NCBI GenBank assembly: GCA_903917705.1
Contig: CAIXBQ010000031.1
Span: 1 to 36,578 of the forward strand
Direction: 5' to 3'
Length of the DNA stretch: 36,578 nt
DNA from: an uncultured Verrucomicrobia subdivision 3 bacterium
Lineage (GTDB): Bacteria > Verrucomicrobiota > Verrucomicrobiia > Limisphaerales > UBA11358
Below the pieces are notes generated by a model. It did not search any database. It was not told the origin of the DNA and saw only the letters and a list, made by a program, of their open reading frames with translations. A program made the translations under genes and the position numbers. Numbering within the stretch: the first letter of the stretch is position 1; each line of letters opens with the position of its first letter. Below, in pieces: positions 1-9,555 of this stretch.

Positions 1-1
1 G

Positions 2-469
2 GTGGACTTCGCCGTGCCCAAACGCTTCGGCCTGGTCTATCGCGACAAGGACAACACCGACAAGACGCCGTTGTGCATCCATCGCGCGCCGCTCGGCACG
101 CACGAGCGGTTCATTGGCTTTCTCATCGAGCATTACGCCGGCAACTTCCCGCTCTGGCTCGCGCCGGATCAGGTGCGCGTCATCACGCTCAACGACGACG
201 AAGCGTTGATCAACTACGCCAAGCCCATCGTGGCCGAACTGCGCGCGAACATGGTGCGCGTGGACTCGGATTTCAGCGCCACGCCGTTCAAGGCGAAGAT
301 TTCCAACGCGGAACAATTGCGCGTCCACACGATGCTCGTCATCGGCGGCCGCGACATGGAAGCGGGACAGGTTTCCGTGCGCCTGCATCACGGCGGCCCG
401 CAAGGCGCGAAGCCGAAGGCGGAGGTCGTGGCGGACATCCTGGCGAGCATCAAAGAGCGGCGCGCGTGA
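2..469 (+). CDS. thrS: Threonyl-tRNA synthetase, C-terminal part (5' cut by window)
   Basis: This is the last 155 residues of threonyl-tRNA synthetase, which charges tRNA-Thr with threonine in the cytoplasm. The segment IHRAPLGTHERFIGFLIEHYAGNFPLWLAP is the class II motif 3 region passing into the anticodon-binding domain, and both are close to bacterial ThrRS. The rest (about residues 57-155) is the anticodon-binding domain, with the usual ending in which the protein is reminded of its motif VRLHHGG. The frame is already open at the window edge: the first codon is an internal valine, not a start. It ends 16 bp from the convergent glycosidase gene, and no clear terminator hairpin with a T run was seen between them. 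The family call is firm. Confidence 0.95.
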   Translation: MDFAVPKRFGLVYRDKDNTDKTPLCIHRAPLGTHERFIGFLIEHYAGNFPLWLAPDQVRVITLNDDEALINYAKPIVAELRANMVRVDSDFSATPFKAKISNAEQLRVHTMLVIGGRDMEAGQVSVRLHHGGPQGAKPKAEVVADILASIKERRA

Positions 470-485
470 CGCCCCGCGCGGGCTT

Positions 486-3400
486 TCAGCGCGCGGGAAT
501 GATATCCGCCGAGCGCAGCGTCACCGGGCCGAGCAGGCCCGATTCCAGCAGCGGCGAATCTTTCGTCCAGTGATGCCAGGTGGTGAACGTCAGCCGGCCC
601 GCGGGGCTGGGCTGGCCGTCAAGGAACCACTGCGGCCATTCCTTGAGCTGCTTGCCAACCCACTCGCGGTCCGACGGCAGCTGCTCATCACCAATCAGCC
701 GGTTCGGCCAGAGGTTGGTGACCTTGACCAACAGCCGGTTCACGCCCGGCTTGGCGGCCGCAGTGAGGTTCACACGGAACGGCGGCTTCCACAGCACGCC
801 GAGGCCTTGGCCGTTCAAAGAAACCTGCGCAAAATTTTTCACCGCGCCGAGATCAAGCCAGAGTTCGCGGTTGGCGCTCAACCGGTCGGCGGAAATTTCA
901 ATTTCCTTTTCGTAGCTGGCCGTGCCGGAAAAATAACGCACGCCGCTGTCCGCGTGATCGGTCCACGAAATTAATTTTTCCAGCGTCACCGATGCCGGCG
1001 CGCCCCAGTTCGGCGGGAAATTCAAATTCCATACGCCAAAAATTTCCAGCGGTGCCGGCAAGCCCGCCGCGTCCGCGTGCAGAATTTTGCCACTGACCGA
1101 GCATAAGACCAGGTTGCCGTTGCTCCACGCCTTGACAACCGCTGCGCCACCGGCAGCCACGCTCGTTTCCCATTGCGGCGGCTGGCCGGTGGCCGCCGTT
1201 GCCGGCAACGTGAGCGTTTCATTTTCATGTACTGTTGCGTGGCCGGGCTTGCCGTCGAGCGTGTAATCCACGCGCAACTCCTTGACGTGATCCAAGGCCG
1301 GGTCGCGGCCAAAAGCCGTGTTGTTGGCGGCGACCACCAACTGGCCGTCGCGCGCCAGTTCGGAAAGTTTCGCGGTCACATCCATGGCGCTGGTGTTGTC
1401 AACGGCGGTGTAAGTCGCGTGCTGAACCTCCAGTTTCGGTCCGCTGGCCGGCTCGCTGGCAAAGCTGCCACTGACGGCGGCAATATGATCCGCATTGTCC
1501 GCCGCGTGCCGGAAGATGACGAACACCGAGCCGGCGGGATCAAAATTCAGGCGCACTTTGGTGCGGCCGTTTTCCGCGCTCCAGACCGGTGCGGGTTCAA
1601 TCACGCCGGTGTCGGGATGCCACAGTTCGGGAAGCTTGCCGCTGACACGGAACAAACATTGGGCGGAATCAAACTGCCGCCGCTGGTTAGAGACAAAATA
1701 AATATCCGCTTTGCCGGCGATGCGATGAACGAACGCCAGCCGCGCGTAGTCGGCCGCGTTGGTAAATTCAAAATCCGGCTTCAAATTTTGTGCAGCGAAA
1801 ATATCGGTGAGCGATTTGCCCCAAATGACACAGCCTTTGCCGTCGGTATTTTTAAGCACGCTGGTGCCGTCGCATTTGCCCCAGAGTTCGTCGGCGAGTT
1901 TTTCCACCTGCGCGTCGCACTTCGGAAAATCCGCGAGGCTCGGCGAATGTTGCGGACGCGGGCCGACGACCGTCGCGCCGTCGCGCACGAGTTCGCGGAT
2001 GCGCTGCAAGGTTTGCGGCGTCATGTCCACATCGCTTGGCGGCAAAATCAGCGCGGCGTAATTTGCGCCGCTGGCCAGCGTGAGGCGGCCACTTTTCACC
2101 GTCGCGCCGTGCTGCAAAACATCCGCGTTGACGGCGTCGTAATCATAACCGGCGGGCAGTTCGGGATTGCCCGCGCGCATCTCGCTGGGCACGCTTTCGC
2201 CGGTGAAATACGCGGCGTCCGCCACGGCGCGGCCCTGCTGCAGCAGAAACTCACAGCGTGTGATGTAATCAATCCACGGTTTGCCCTGATTCCACCACGT
2301 TTCCGTGCGCTCGAAGTGAAAACCCCACTGGCCCATCGTCATGCCGGGCCAGGTGTTCGTCCACGGCTGCATGGCGTAGCGGTGGAAGATGTAGCGATTC
2401 AAGCCCTGGCAATACATCAGATCGCCGAGCGTCTTGAGCGAATACGGATCGTTCTGCCAGCGGCCGGGATCGGGACTCGCGGTGAACGATTCCGCGCCGA
2501 CAATGGTTTTGCCGTAGATGTGCGCGATGGACGCGGCGAGCTTGACGGACGCATGCCCCTGGCTGCCGGTCCAGAATTCGCCCATCACCACGTCGGCGGG
2601 CGCGCCGCTTTGCATGGATTCAAACGGCCCGGTGTAAGGCTCGACGGCGTTCAGCAAACCGTGCTGCTTGCAAAGCTCGGCGAAATGGCCGAAATAATTT
2701 TCCGCGAACAAATCCGCGATGGTGCGGCGCACGTCCCACAGGAAACGCTCGGAGACGGCGGGACTGTCCACGACGCGGCCGGTGAACGCCGGCAAAAATT
2801 TTGTCATGTCATAGCCGCGCCGCTTCTGAAATTCCGCGCGGAAATTTTTCGTCCAGTTCTGGCCGCCGACTTCGTAGCTGTCAATCAGCGAAGTGTTAAG
2901 CGTCTTGCCCGCGAGCGGCCCGATGTCCTCCAGAATCGGCTTCATAAAGCCGTCCCAATGCGCATCGAGCGCGGTCTTGCTGAACTTGTCGCACTCCAGG
3001 CCTTCGCCTTCCTTGGTGGCGGGATGATTGATTGCGCCGGTCGGCGTGTAGCCGAGCCGCAGGATGATCCATTCACCGGCGGGCACCTGCCAGTTTAGTT
3101 TTCCATCAGCGGTCAGTTTGCCAGTAAGATCAACCACGTCCCGGCGCTGCACAGCGCCAGCGGTCGCGGCGTCCGAATCGCGCGATGACAACACAAAATT
3201 TCCATTGAGACCGTCCTTCGCGTCAACATTGTCAATGGTCAAACGCGGCGCGAGTTCAATGTCCGCGAGCCGGATTTCCGTGGCTTTGGCCTTGGCCCCC
3301 AGAGCCGTAAATTGCACGCGCCAGAAACGCGCGACAACCGGCTGGGTGCCGAGTGAAACCGTGCAAACGGAGGAATTTTTCCGGCCAAACGCAAACGGCT

Positions 3401-4184
3401 TCAACGTGCGAAATTTTTTGCCGTCATCAGAAACCAAAATTTCACCGCTACATTCAGGAGTGTTTGGTCCGCCGACAATTCTCACCGTGCGTGCCGAAAA
3501 CGGTTTTTGAAATTCCAGTTGCGCCCACTGTGGCTTGCCGCGTTGGGGCACTGGCAGGCGGATGAAAGTTTTCGCATCGCCATCCGTAAGTTTCCCGCCC
3601 GGTTGTTCGCCGCCGCTGGCGGAGCCGACAGGCAAAAAACCCTTCATGCGCACGTTTTCATCGGCGGGCGCGGGAAACGCCAGCACCACGATGTCGCGGT
3701 AGAAATCCAGTTTCGTGGGCGGCGGCGGCAGCGCGGCGCTGAAATTCACCGGGCCGGTCACGCGCACCTCGCTGGTGGTGACGCGCTGCATGGCGTTGGT
3801 CACCGTGTTCCACGGGCCGCCGCTGCTTGACCAGCCGGCGCAGTTTTCCACGCAGAGCTCGAGGCCGAGCCGGCTTGCCTCCGACACCGCAAATTTAAAA
3901 TCTTCCCGCCATTCCGGACCCATGAACGGCACGTTACCGCGCGGGATACCGCAGTCCACGTTCACGATCGTCGCGCCGCCCAGGCCGATCTGCTTCATCG
4001 CCTCGAGGTCGGCGGTGAGGCCGGCCTTCGTGATATTGCCGTTCATCCAATGCCACCAAGTCTGCGGCCGGGCGGAATCCGGCGGATTCAAAAAACCGGT
4101 TTCCAGCGAATCAGCAAAGGCAGCGGACGCTGCCAGAGCCAGACAGACCGGGATGGATACGAGCAGCAGGCGAGGCGTTTTCAT
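486..4184 (-). CDS. Secreted GH106-like alpha-L-rhamnosidase
   Basis: A 1232-residue exported glycosidase. The ATG at 4184 opens a clean signal peptide (MKTPRLLLVSIPVCLALAASAAFA). Upstream in-frame starts would put charged residues before it, so they were not used. The N-terminal stretch TWWHWMNGNITKAGLTADL and the following CVENCAGWSSSGGPW match the large glycosidases annotated as GH106 or alpha-L-rhamnosidase. These remove rhamnose from complex plant or algal polysaccharides such as rhamnogalacturonan. Acidic residues in GEFWTG and GAESFTA in the middle third are candidates for catalysis, from family likeness only. The last about 150 residues (GVRYFSGTASYEKEIEI, LWKPPFRVNL) resemble a galactose-binding-like beta-sandwich. 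It is a single gene, divergent from the yebC-like gene, with no polysaccharide-utilisation partners in view. Substrate is inferred. Confidence 0.85.
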   Translation of the reverse strand: MKTPRLLLVSIPVCLALAASAAFADSLETGFLNPPDSARPQTWWHWMNGNITKAGLTADLEAMKQIGLGGATIVNVDCGIPRGNVPFMGPEWREDFKFAVSEASRLGLELCVENCAGWSSSGGPWNTVTNAMQRVTTSEVRVTGPVNFSAALPPPPTKLDFYRDIVVLAFPAPADENVRMKGFLPVGSASGGEQPGGKLTDGDAKTFIRLPVPQRGKPQWAQLEFQKPFSARTVRIVGGPNTPECSGEILVSDDGKKFRTLKPFAFGRKNSSVCTVSLGTQPVVARFWRVQFTALGAKAKATEIRLADIELAPRLTIDNVDAKDGLNGNFVLSSRDSDAATAGAVQRRDVVDLTGKLTADGKLNWQVPAGEWIILRLGYTPTGAINHPATKEGEGLECDKFSKTALDAHWDGFMKPILEDIGPLAGKTLNTSLIDSYEVGGQNWTKNFRAEFQKRRGYDMTKFLPAFTGRVVDSPAVSERFLWDVRRTIADLFAENYFGHFAELCKQHGLLNAVEPYTGPFESMQSGAPADVVMGEFWTGSQGHASVKLAASIAHIYGKTIVGAESFTASPDPGRWQNDPYSLKTLGDLMYCQGLNRYIFHRYAMQPWTNTWPGMTMGQWGFHFERTETWWNQGKPWIDYITRCEFLLQQGRAVADAAYFTGESVPSEMRAGNPELPAGYDYDAVNADVLQHGATVKSGRLTLASGANYAALILPPSDVDMTPQTLQRIRELVRDGATVVGPRPQHSPSLADFPKCDAQVEKLADELWGKCDGTSVLKNTDGKGCVIWGKSLTDIFAAQNLKPDFEFTNAADYARLAFVHRIAGKADIYFVSNQRRQFDSAQCLFRVSGKLPELWHPDTGVIEPAPVWSAENGRTKVRLNFDPAGSVFVIFRHAADNADHIAAVSGSFASEPASGPKLEVQHATYTAVDNTSAMDVTAKLSELARDGQLVVAANNTAFGRDPALDHVKELRVDYTLDGKPGHATVHENETLTLPATAATGQPPQWETSVAAGGAAVVKAWSNGNLVLCSVSGKILHADAAGLPAPLEIFGVWNLNFPPNWGAPASVTLEKLISWTDHADSGVRYFSGTASYEKEIEISADRLSANRELWLDLGAVKNFAQVSLNGQGLGVLWKPPFRVNLTAAAKPGVNRLLVKVTNLWPNRLIGDEQLPSDREWVGKQLKEWPQWFLDGQPSPAGRLTFTTWHHWTKDSPLLESGLLGPVTLRSADIIPAR

Positions 4185-4254
4185 AGTGGCGGCAGGAATC
4201 ATAGGCGGTGGCCACCCATTCTGTTGGTTGCGGCGTTCCACTGACAAGCGCAAA

Positions 4255-4268
4255 GGCGCGATCGCGCC
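4255..4268. repeat. 14-bp perfect palindrome between divergent genes
   Basis: GGCGCGATCGCGCC is a perfect inverted repeat in the 164-bp divergent spacer between the glycosidase start (4184) and the yebC-like start (4349). It could be an operator, but GC-rich palindromes around GCGATCGC also occur by chance or as over-represented words in some genomes. No regulator is known from this window. Confidence 0.4.
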
Positions 4269-4348
4269 AGCCGGGACAGGCGCAGCCGGGGAGGCGCCAC
4301 CGCATGGCTGTGGTTGAATCTTTCCCGCCGGTTTGCTAATTTGCGCGC

Positions 4349-5080
4349 ATGGGACGCCAATGGCTACATGCCAAACGATTGGTCGCCGGCCTCAAAAAGG
4401 GCCGGACGACCGGTAAACTTGTTCGCGAAATTTCCGTCGCCGCCAAGATGGGCGGCGCCGATCCCGCGATGAACGCACGCCTTTTCACCGCCGTGGAGAA
4501 GGCGAAGAAGGAGAGCGTGACGAAGGACGCCATCCAGCGCGCCATCAACAAGGGGGCGGGCGTGGGCGGCGAAAAACTCATCATGGAACAGGTGGTTTAT
4601 GAAGGCCGCGCGCCGCACAACGTGCCGGTCATTGTTGAAGTTTACACCGACAACGTGAACCGCACCGCGCCGGAAATCCGCGTGCTCTTCAAGAAAGGCC
4701 AGCTGGCCACCACCGGCAGCAACAAATTCCTGTTCGACCATGTCGGCCTCGTCGAGGCCCATCATCCCGACGCGAACAGCGACCGGGAAGCCGCCGCCAT
4801 CGAGGCCGGCGCCAACGAGGTGGAAACGCTCACGCACGATCAGAACGACGACATTCCCGAAGGCGCGGCCGGCGCAAAATTCATTTGCGAGCGCACGGCG
4901 GTGGCGACGGTTTCCAAATGGCTTTCGGCCAACGGCTGGGCGGTCGTGACGAGCGAGCTCGGCTATGTGCCAAAGCAGTTTCCCGAACTCACCGAGGCGC
5001 AACATGCCGAGGTGGGGGAATTCCTGCAGGCCCTGGACGACCACGACGACGTCCACCGCGTCTGGGCGGCGGTGAAATAG
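4349..5080 (+). CDS. YebC/PmpR family protein
   Basis: 243 residues, the usual length for the YebC/PmpR/TACO1 family. Members of this family have been described as transcriptional regulators and, more recently, as helpers of translation through proline-rich stretches. Diagnostic segments are KLVREISVAAKMGGADP, RAINKGAGVGGE, VYEGRAPHNVPVIVEVYTDNVNRTAPEIR and GSNKFLFDHVG. The first residues read MGRQWLHAKR instead of the common MAGHSKW, closer to the YeeN-type branch. No Shine-Dalgarno site is visible. A TTGAAT at 4314-4319 and TAATTT at 4337-4342 would place transcription very near the ATG, so a leaderless mRNA is possible but unproven. It is transcribed alone, divergent from the glycosidase and convergent with the efflux operon. 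A YebC-family call is secure; which subgroup function applies is open. Confidence 0.92.
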   Translation: MGRQWLHAKRLVAGLKKGRTTGKLVREISVAAKMGGADPAMNARLFTAVEKAKKESVTKDAIQRAINKGAGVGGEKLIMEQVVYEGRAPHNVPVIVEVYTDNVNRTAPEIRVLFKKGQLATTGSNKFLFDHVGLVEAHHPDANSDREAAAIEAGANEVETLTHDQNDDIPEGAAGAKFICERTAVATVSKWLSANGWAVVTSELGYVPKQFPELTEAQHAEVGEFLQALDDHDDVHRVWAAVK

Positions 5081-5107
5081 CGCGCGGGATAACACCCCTG
5101 GCATCGG

Positions 5108-5125
5108 CAGGCAAAGCCTGGGTTT
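5108..5125 (+). terminator. Weak candidate terminator after the yebC-like gene
   Basis: CAGGC-AAA-GCCTG forms a 5-bp stem with a 3-base loop, followed by GG and only three Ts. It lies 28 bp after the yebC-like stop codon. The short stem and T run make this a weak candidate. Confidence 0.3.
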
Positions 5126-5231
5126 GAAACAAAATTACCCAACTGGCGGGATTGGCCGGTTTCGGGGAAAAACCCACTTGCGCACCCGACGCGATTTCGA
5201 CGGTCCCCCAAGCAAAACCGGGGCCGGATGA

Positions 5232-6449
5232 TTATTCGCCCGCTTTACGACCGGCAACAAGCCGGAAAATCGAAACGGCCACCCCGACCATCACGACGGC
5301 CACGAGCGCAACCAGCCAGGCGGGCACAGCGAATTCGCTCACCTGCACGGACGGCGTCACGGAAAGACCAGGACCAATCACATGCCCGGCAGGCAACGGC
5401 TCGTCGAAAACAATCTTCACCGGCACGCGCTGGACGACCTTCACAAAATTACCGGTCGCGTTTTCCGGCGGCAGCAGACTGAACGCCGCGCCACTGCCGG
5501 CCTGGATGCTGTCCACATGCGCGCGGAAGCTTTTGCCGCCAAGCGCATCAATCGCCACCAGCACCGACTGGTTGGTCCGCATGTTTTCCAACTGCGACTC
5601 CTTGAAGTTGGCGGTCACCCAGACCGCCACCGGCACGATGGAAAACAACTGCTGCCCGGCCTGGACATAATCGCCGGTCTCGACGGCCTTGCGGGTGACG
5701 CGGCCACCGGCGGGGGCAGAAATCCGGGCATAGGAAAGATTCAACCTGGCGGCGGCAATATTGGTCTGGGACTCACGCCATTGCGCCATCACGGCGCCGA
5801 CCTGCGCCCACGCAGCGGCCAGGGTACGGTTGGCCTCATCGACCCGGGAGCCAGCCTCGGCCGTGTTTTCCCGGGCGGATTTCAAATCCGCCTGCGCCTT
5901 GGTGTTCGCAGCCCGGGTGTTGTCGAATTCCTGCGGCGAAACGGTTTTTTGTTCCAGCAAATCACGGGCCCGTTCAAAATCGGCCTGCGTTTTCCGGCTG
6001 GTGGCTTCCGACGCGTCCGCGTCGGCGGCGGCCTTGCGCGCGGCCGCCTCAGCGGTGGTGACTTTCGCCTGCATCAATTCCCAACCCGCCAGCATGGTTT
6101 TATAGCTCGCCTCCTGGGCCGCCGCCGCCGCTTCTTTCTGGGCGACAGTCATGGCGTAATCCGACGGGTCAATCACCACCAGCAACTCATTTGATTGCAC
6201 CAACTGGTTATCAAGCACGTGAACGGCGGCCACCGATCCGGAAATTTTCGGCGCAATGGAAACCACATGGGCGGCAATGAACGCGTCATCCGTGGACTCG
6301 TGCGTGAACACGTCCACGAGATAGCCAAGGCCAAAATAAACCAGCACCGCCAGCGCGATAGCGGCGGGCCAGAGAAACCACGGTGATCCGACGATGCCAC
6401 CCCGCGAGGCTCCGGGCACGGGCGCGGCGGCGGCTGGCTTTTCATTCAT
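5232..6449 (-). CDS. EmrA/HlyD-like membrane fusion protein (second adaptor)
   Basis: A 405-residue adaptor of the HlyD/EmrA type, which links an inner-membrane pump to an outer-membrane channel. After a short Pro/Ala-rich start comes a membrane anchor (FLWPAAIALAVLVYFGLGYLV), then ESTDDAFIAAHVVSIAPKISGSV, the EmrA-like lipoyl start. A long Ala-rich coiled-coil hairpin and the second lipoyl half (LSYARISAPAGGRVTRKAVETGDYVQAGQQLFSIVP) follow. The ATG at 6449 overlaps the pump stop as ATGAATGA, implying translational coupling; an earlier in-frame start at 6470 is less likely. Unusually, the C-terminus adds a hydrophobic helix (VPAWLVALVAVVMVGVAVSIF) before a basic tail. No EmrB-type MFS pump or TolC gene follows. 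The family is clear; which pump it serves is inferred. Confidence 0.9.
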   Translation of the reverse strand: MNEKPAAAAPVPGASRGGIVGSPWFLWPAAIALAVLVYFGLGYLVDVFTHESTDDAFIAAHVVSIAPKISGSVAAVHVLDNQLVQSNELLVVIDPSDYAMTVAQKEAAAAAQEASYKTMLAGWELMQAKVTTAEAAARKAAADADASEATSRKTQADFERARDLLEQKTVSPQEFDNTRAANTKAQADLKSARENTAEAGSRVDEANRTLAAAWAQVGAVMAQWRESQTNIAAARLNLSYARISAPAGGRVTRKAVETGDYVQAGQQLFSIVPVAVWVTANFKESQLENMRTNQSVLVAIDALGGKSFRAHVDSIQAGSGAAFSLLPPENATGNFVKVVQRVPVKIVFDEPLPAGHVIGPGLSVTPSVQVSEFAVPAWLVALVAVVMVGVAVSIFRLVAGRKAGE

Positions 6450-9400
6450 AGATGGAACCGGCTTCAGCATTCAACGCCTTTTCCCCGGCGTGATCCTTGG
6501 CGATCAGTATGTAGATGGACGGGATCACCAGCAGCGTGAACAGGGTGCCGAGCGCCATGCCGGAGACGATGACGATACCGATGGAATTCCGCGCCGCCGC
6601 GCCGGCGCCGCTCACCAGCGTGAGCGGGAAATGGCCGGCCACCGTCGCGGCGCTGGTCATCAGCACCGGGCGCAACCGCAGCAATGCGGCCCCGCGGATG
6701 GCGTCCATTTTCGAGCGGCCCTGGCGCTGGAGTTCATTAGCGAACTGGACGATGAGAATGCCATTTTTGGACACCAAACCGACCAGCGTGACGAGGCCGA
6801 CCTGCGAATAAATATTCAGCGTGGTCGTCCAGCCATTTGTCCAGAACGGCACACCCTGGCCGGGCATTTTCAGGAAGCAAAACATCAGCGCGCCGAACAT
6901 CGCCAGCGGCACCGAGCCGAGCAGAATGATGAACGGATCGCGGAAGCTGTTGAACTGCGCCGCCAACACGAGGAAAATCAAAACGACCGCGAGCAGGAAC
7001 GCCGGCAGAAACTTGTTCCCCTCCGTGCGCAACTGGCGCGATTCGCCGGTATAATCAAACTTGTAGCCGGCGGGCAGGTTCGCACACTCGCCTTCAAGAA
7101 ACTTCAGCGCGTTATCGAGCGGCACGATGGCGACGCCGCTGATTTTCACGGAGTTCAACTGCTGGAACCGGTTCAGCGAGCGCGGCGTGGTGCGCTTCTC
7201 AAATTTCGCGAACGTGCTGACCGGCACGAGCTGGCTGCCCGGCCCCTTGACATAGGTGCCCTCCAACTGTTCGGCGTTCAGCCGCGCACCGCGCTTGAGC
7301 TGCGGAATGACCTTGTAGCTGCGTCCCGCAAAGTCGAAGCGGTTGACGTAATTGCCGCCGACGAGCGCCGCGAGGTCGGAGCCGACCGTGGCCATGTCGA
7401 GGCCGAGCGCCGCGACCTTGTCACGGTCAATCACGAGCTGCACTTCCGGCTGGTCAATCCGGGTGTCAATGATGGGCGGAAAAGCGAACATGCGGTTGGT
7501 CGCACACTTCTGCTGAATCGCCTGCGCGAACTGCAAAATCTCGGCCGGCTCGGCGGTCGCGGACAGGACAAATTCCACCGGGAACTGGCCACCGCCGGGC
7601 AGCGCGGGCGGCGTGATCATCATCAGCCGGATGCCGGGAATCTTATTCACCAGCGCCTGGATCTCCGGCTGGATCTGGAACACCGTGCGCTTCCGCTCAC
7701 CCCACGGCTTGACCACCATGCCGCTAAAGCCGGAGCCGGGCATCGTCAACTGAAAGGTCTGCGCCGTCTCCGGCACTTTTTCAAACAGCTTTTGCACCGC
7801 ATCGGTGTAAAACGTCGTCTGCTCAATCGTCGCGTCCGCCGGACCCTCAACAATGCCAAACACCACGCCCTGATCCTCCATCGGCGCAAGCTCCTTGGCC
7901 GCCATCAGGAACAACGGCACGGCCAGCAAACTCAAACAAATCCACACGGTATAAACCGTCGGCCGCCACGCGAGCGTCTGGTCCAACACCCGGCCATAGA
8001 AATGTTTCAGCCGCTCGAAATCACGATTAATCCGACCGACGAGGCCGCGATCTTCGCGTTCATGGCTCAACAATTTTGACGACATCAGCGGCGACAGCGT
8101 CAGCGCCACGATGCCGGAGATGAACACCGCGCCAGCGAGCGTCAGCGCAAACTCACGAAACAGCGAGCCGGTCAAACCGCCCTGAAACGCGATGGGCGTA
8201 TAAACCGCCGCCAGCGTGATGGTCATGGCGATGATCGGCCCGATGAGCTCGCGGGCGCCAAACAGAGCGGCGTCCAGCGGCGTTTTGCCCTCGCGCACGT
8301 GGCGCTCGACGTTTTCGACCACCACAATCGCGTCGTCCACCACCAGCCCGACCGACAAAACGACGGCCAGCAGGGTCAGCAGATTCAGCGAGAAACCGAA
8401 CGTCTGCATCAAAAAAACCGCGCCGATGAGCGACAGCGGAATCGCCACCAACGGAATCAACACCGACCGCAGCGAGCCGAGAAACAGAAAGATGACGATG
8501 GAAACGATGATGAGCGTTTCGGTGAGCGTCTTCAAAACCTCGTGAATGGCGTCATCGATATATTTGGTCGCGTCGTAAGCCACGCGGCCGGTGAGGCCGG
8601 CGGGCAGGTCCTTCTGGATGGAATCCATTTCCTTGCGAACGCGCTTGATGACGTCGAGCGAGTTCGCATTGGGCAGCACCCAGACCCCCATAAACACCGC
8701 GCGTTCGCCGCTGAAGCGCACCTCGCTGTCGTAATCCTCCGCGCCAAGCACGACATCGGCCACATCGCGCAGCCGCACGAGCTGGTCGCCAGCCTGACGG
8801 ATGACGAGATTCTGGAATTCCGCCACGGACCGCAAATCCGTGTTCGCCGTCAAGTTCACCTGCACCAGCGAGCCCTTGGTGTGGCCGACGGCGGAAAGAA
8901 AATTATTCGCCGCCAACGCCAGCCGGATCTGGTTCGGGCTGATGTTGTACGCCGCGAGCCGGTCGGGCTTCATCCAGATACGCATGGCGAACGTGCGCCC
9001 GCCGAGGATGTCCGCGCGCTGCACCCCTTCGAGCGCCGACAGGCGCGGCTGCACAATGCGCACGAGGTAGTCGCTAATCTGGTTCGCCTCCAGAATATCC
9101 GACGAGAAACTCAGGTAAGCCGAGGCAAATTGCGAGTCGGCGGTCTCGACGTTAATGATGGGAACCTCGGCCTCCGGCGGCAGGTCGTTCCGCACCTGGT
9201 TCACCTTCGAATTGATTTCGGCGAGCGCTTTTTTCGCATCGTAATTCAGCTTCAAGCGCGCGGTGATGGTGGACATGCCGAGCTTGCTGGCCGATTCGAG
9301 ATAATCAATGCCGTCCGCCGCCGCAATGGCGCGCTCGAGCGGCTGCGTGACGAAGCCGCGCACCAGTTCCGCGCTCGCGCCAACGTAGACGGTCGTGACC

Positions 9401-9543
9401 GTGACGGTGGCATTCTCGTTGCGCGGGTATTGCCGGACGTTGAGCGAACGGACGGCCTGCAAACCCGCGATCAAAATGATCAGGTTGACGACGACCGCCA
9501 ACACCGGGCGGCGGATAAAAATATCCGTGAGATAAGATTTCAT
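6442..9543 (-). CDS. RND multidrug efflux permease (AcrB/MexB-like)
   Basis: A 1033-residue inner-membrane proton/drug antiporter of the hydrophobe/amphiphile RND family, with full family length. It starts IFIRRPVLAVVVNLIILIAGLQAV, the first of 12 expected membrane helices, and has two large periplasmic loops. The proton-relay pair is present in helix 4 (VLSVGLVVDDAIVVVENVERH). The matching lysine of helix 10 is in LVGLVSKNGILIVQFANELQ. It lies 12 bp downstream of the periplasmic adaptor gene and overlaps the EmrA-like gene, so tetR, adaptor, pump and second adaptor form one leftward operon. No outer-membrane factor is encoded here, so a TolC-like protein must come from elsewhere. The substrate cannot be read from the sequence. 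Confidence 0.95.
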   Translation of the reverse strand: MKSYLTDIFIRRPVLAVVVNLIILIAGLQAVRSLNVRQYPRNENATVTVTTVYVGASAELVRGFVTQPLERAIAAADGIDYLESASKLGMSTITARLKLNYDAKKALAEINSKVNQVRNDLPPEAEVPIINVETADSQFASAYLSFSSDILEANQISDYLVRIVQPRLSALEGVQRADILGGRTFAMRIWMKPDRLAAYNISPNQIRLALAANNFLSAVGHTKGSLVQVNLTANTDLRSVAEFQNLVIRQAGDQLVRLRDVADVVLGAEDYDSEVRFSGERAVFMGVWVLPNANSLDVIKRVRKEMDSIQKDLPAGLTGRVAYDATKYIDDAIHEVLKTLTETLIIVSIVIFLFLGSLRSVLIPLVAIPLSLIGAVFLMQTFGFSLNLLTLLAVVLSVGLVVDDAIVVVENVERHVREGKTPLDAALFGARELIGPIIAMTITLAAVYTPIAFQGGLTGSLFREFALTLAGAVFISGIVALTLSPLMSSKLLSHEREDRGLVGRINRDFERLKHFYGRVLDQTLAWRPTVYTVWICLSLLAVPLFLMAAKELAPMEDQGVVFGIVEGPADATIEQTTFYTDAVQKLFEKVPETAQTFQLTMPGSGFSGMVVKPWGERKRTVFQIQPEIQALVNKIPGIRLMMITPPALPGGGQFPVEFVLSATAEPAEILQFAQAIQQKCATNRMFAFPPIIDTRIDQPEVQLVIDRDKVAALGLDMATVGSDLAALVGGNYVNRFDFAGRSYKVIPQLKRGARLNAEQLEGTYVKGPGSQLVPVSTFAKFEKRTTPRSLNRFQQLNSVKISGVAIVPLDNALKFLEGECANLPAGYKFDYTGESRQLRTEGNKFLPAFLLAVVLIFLVLAAQFNSFRDPFIILLGSVPLAMFGALMFCFLKMPGQGVPFWTNGWTTTLNIYSQVGLVTLVGLVSKNGILIVQFANELQRQGRSKMDAIRGAALLRLRPVLMTSAATVAGHFPLTLVSGAGAAARNSIGIVIVSGMALGTLFTLLVIPSIYILIAKDHAGEKALNAEAGSIYE

Positions 9544-9555
9544 GCGCGTCCCGGT

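Noticed and set aside
1173-3098. 641-codon open frame on the plus strand
   Set aside because: It lies fully antisense to the GH106-like gene, has Arg/His/Gln-rich shadow composition and no recognisable domain. GC-rich genes often leave such antisense frames.
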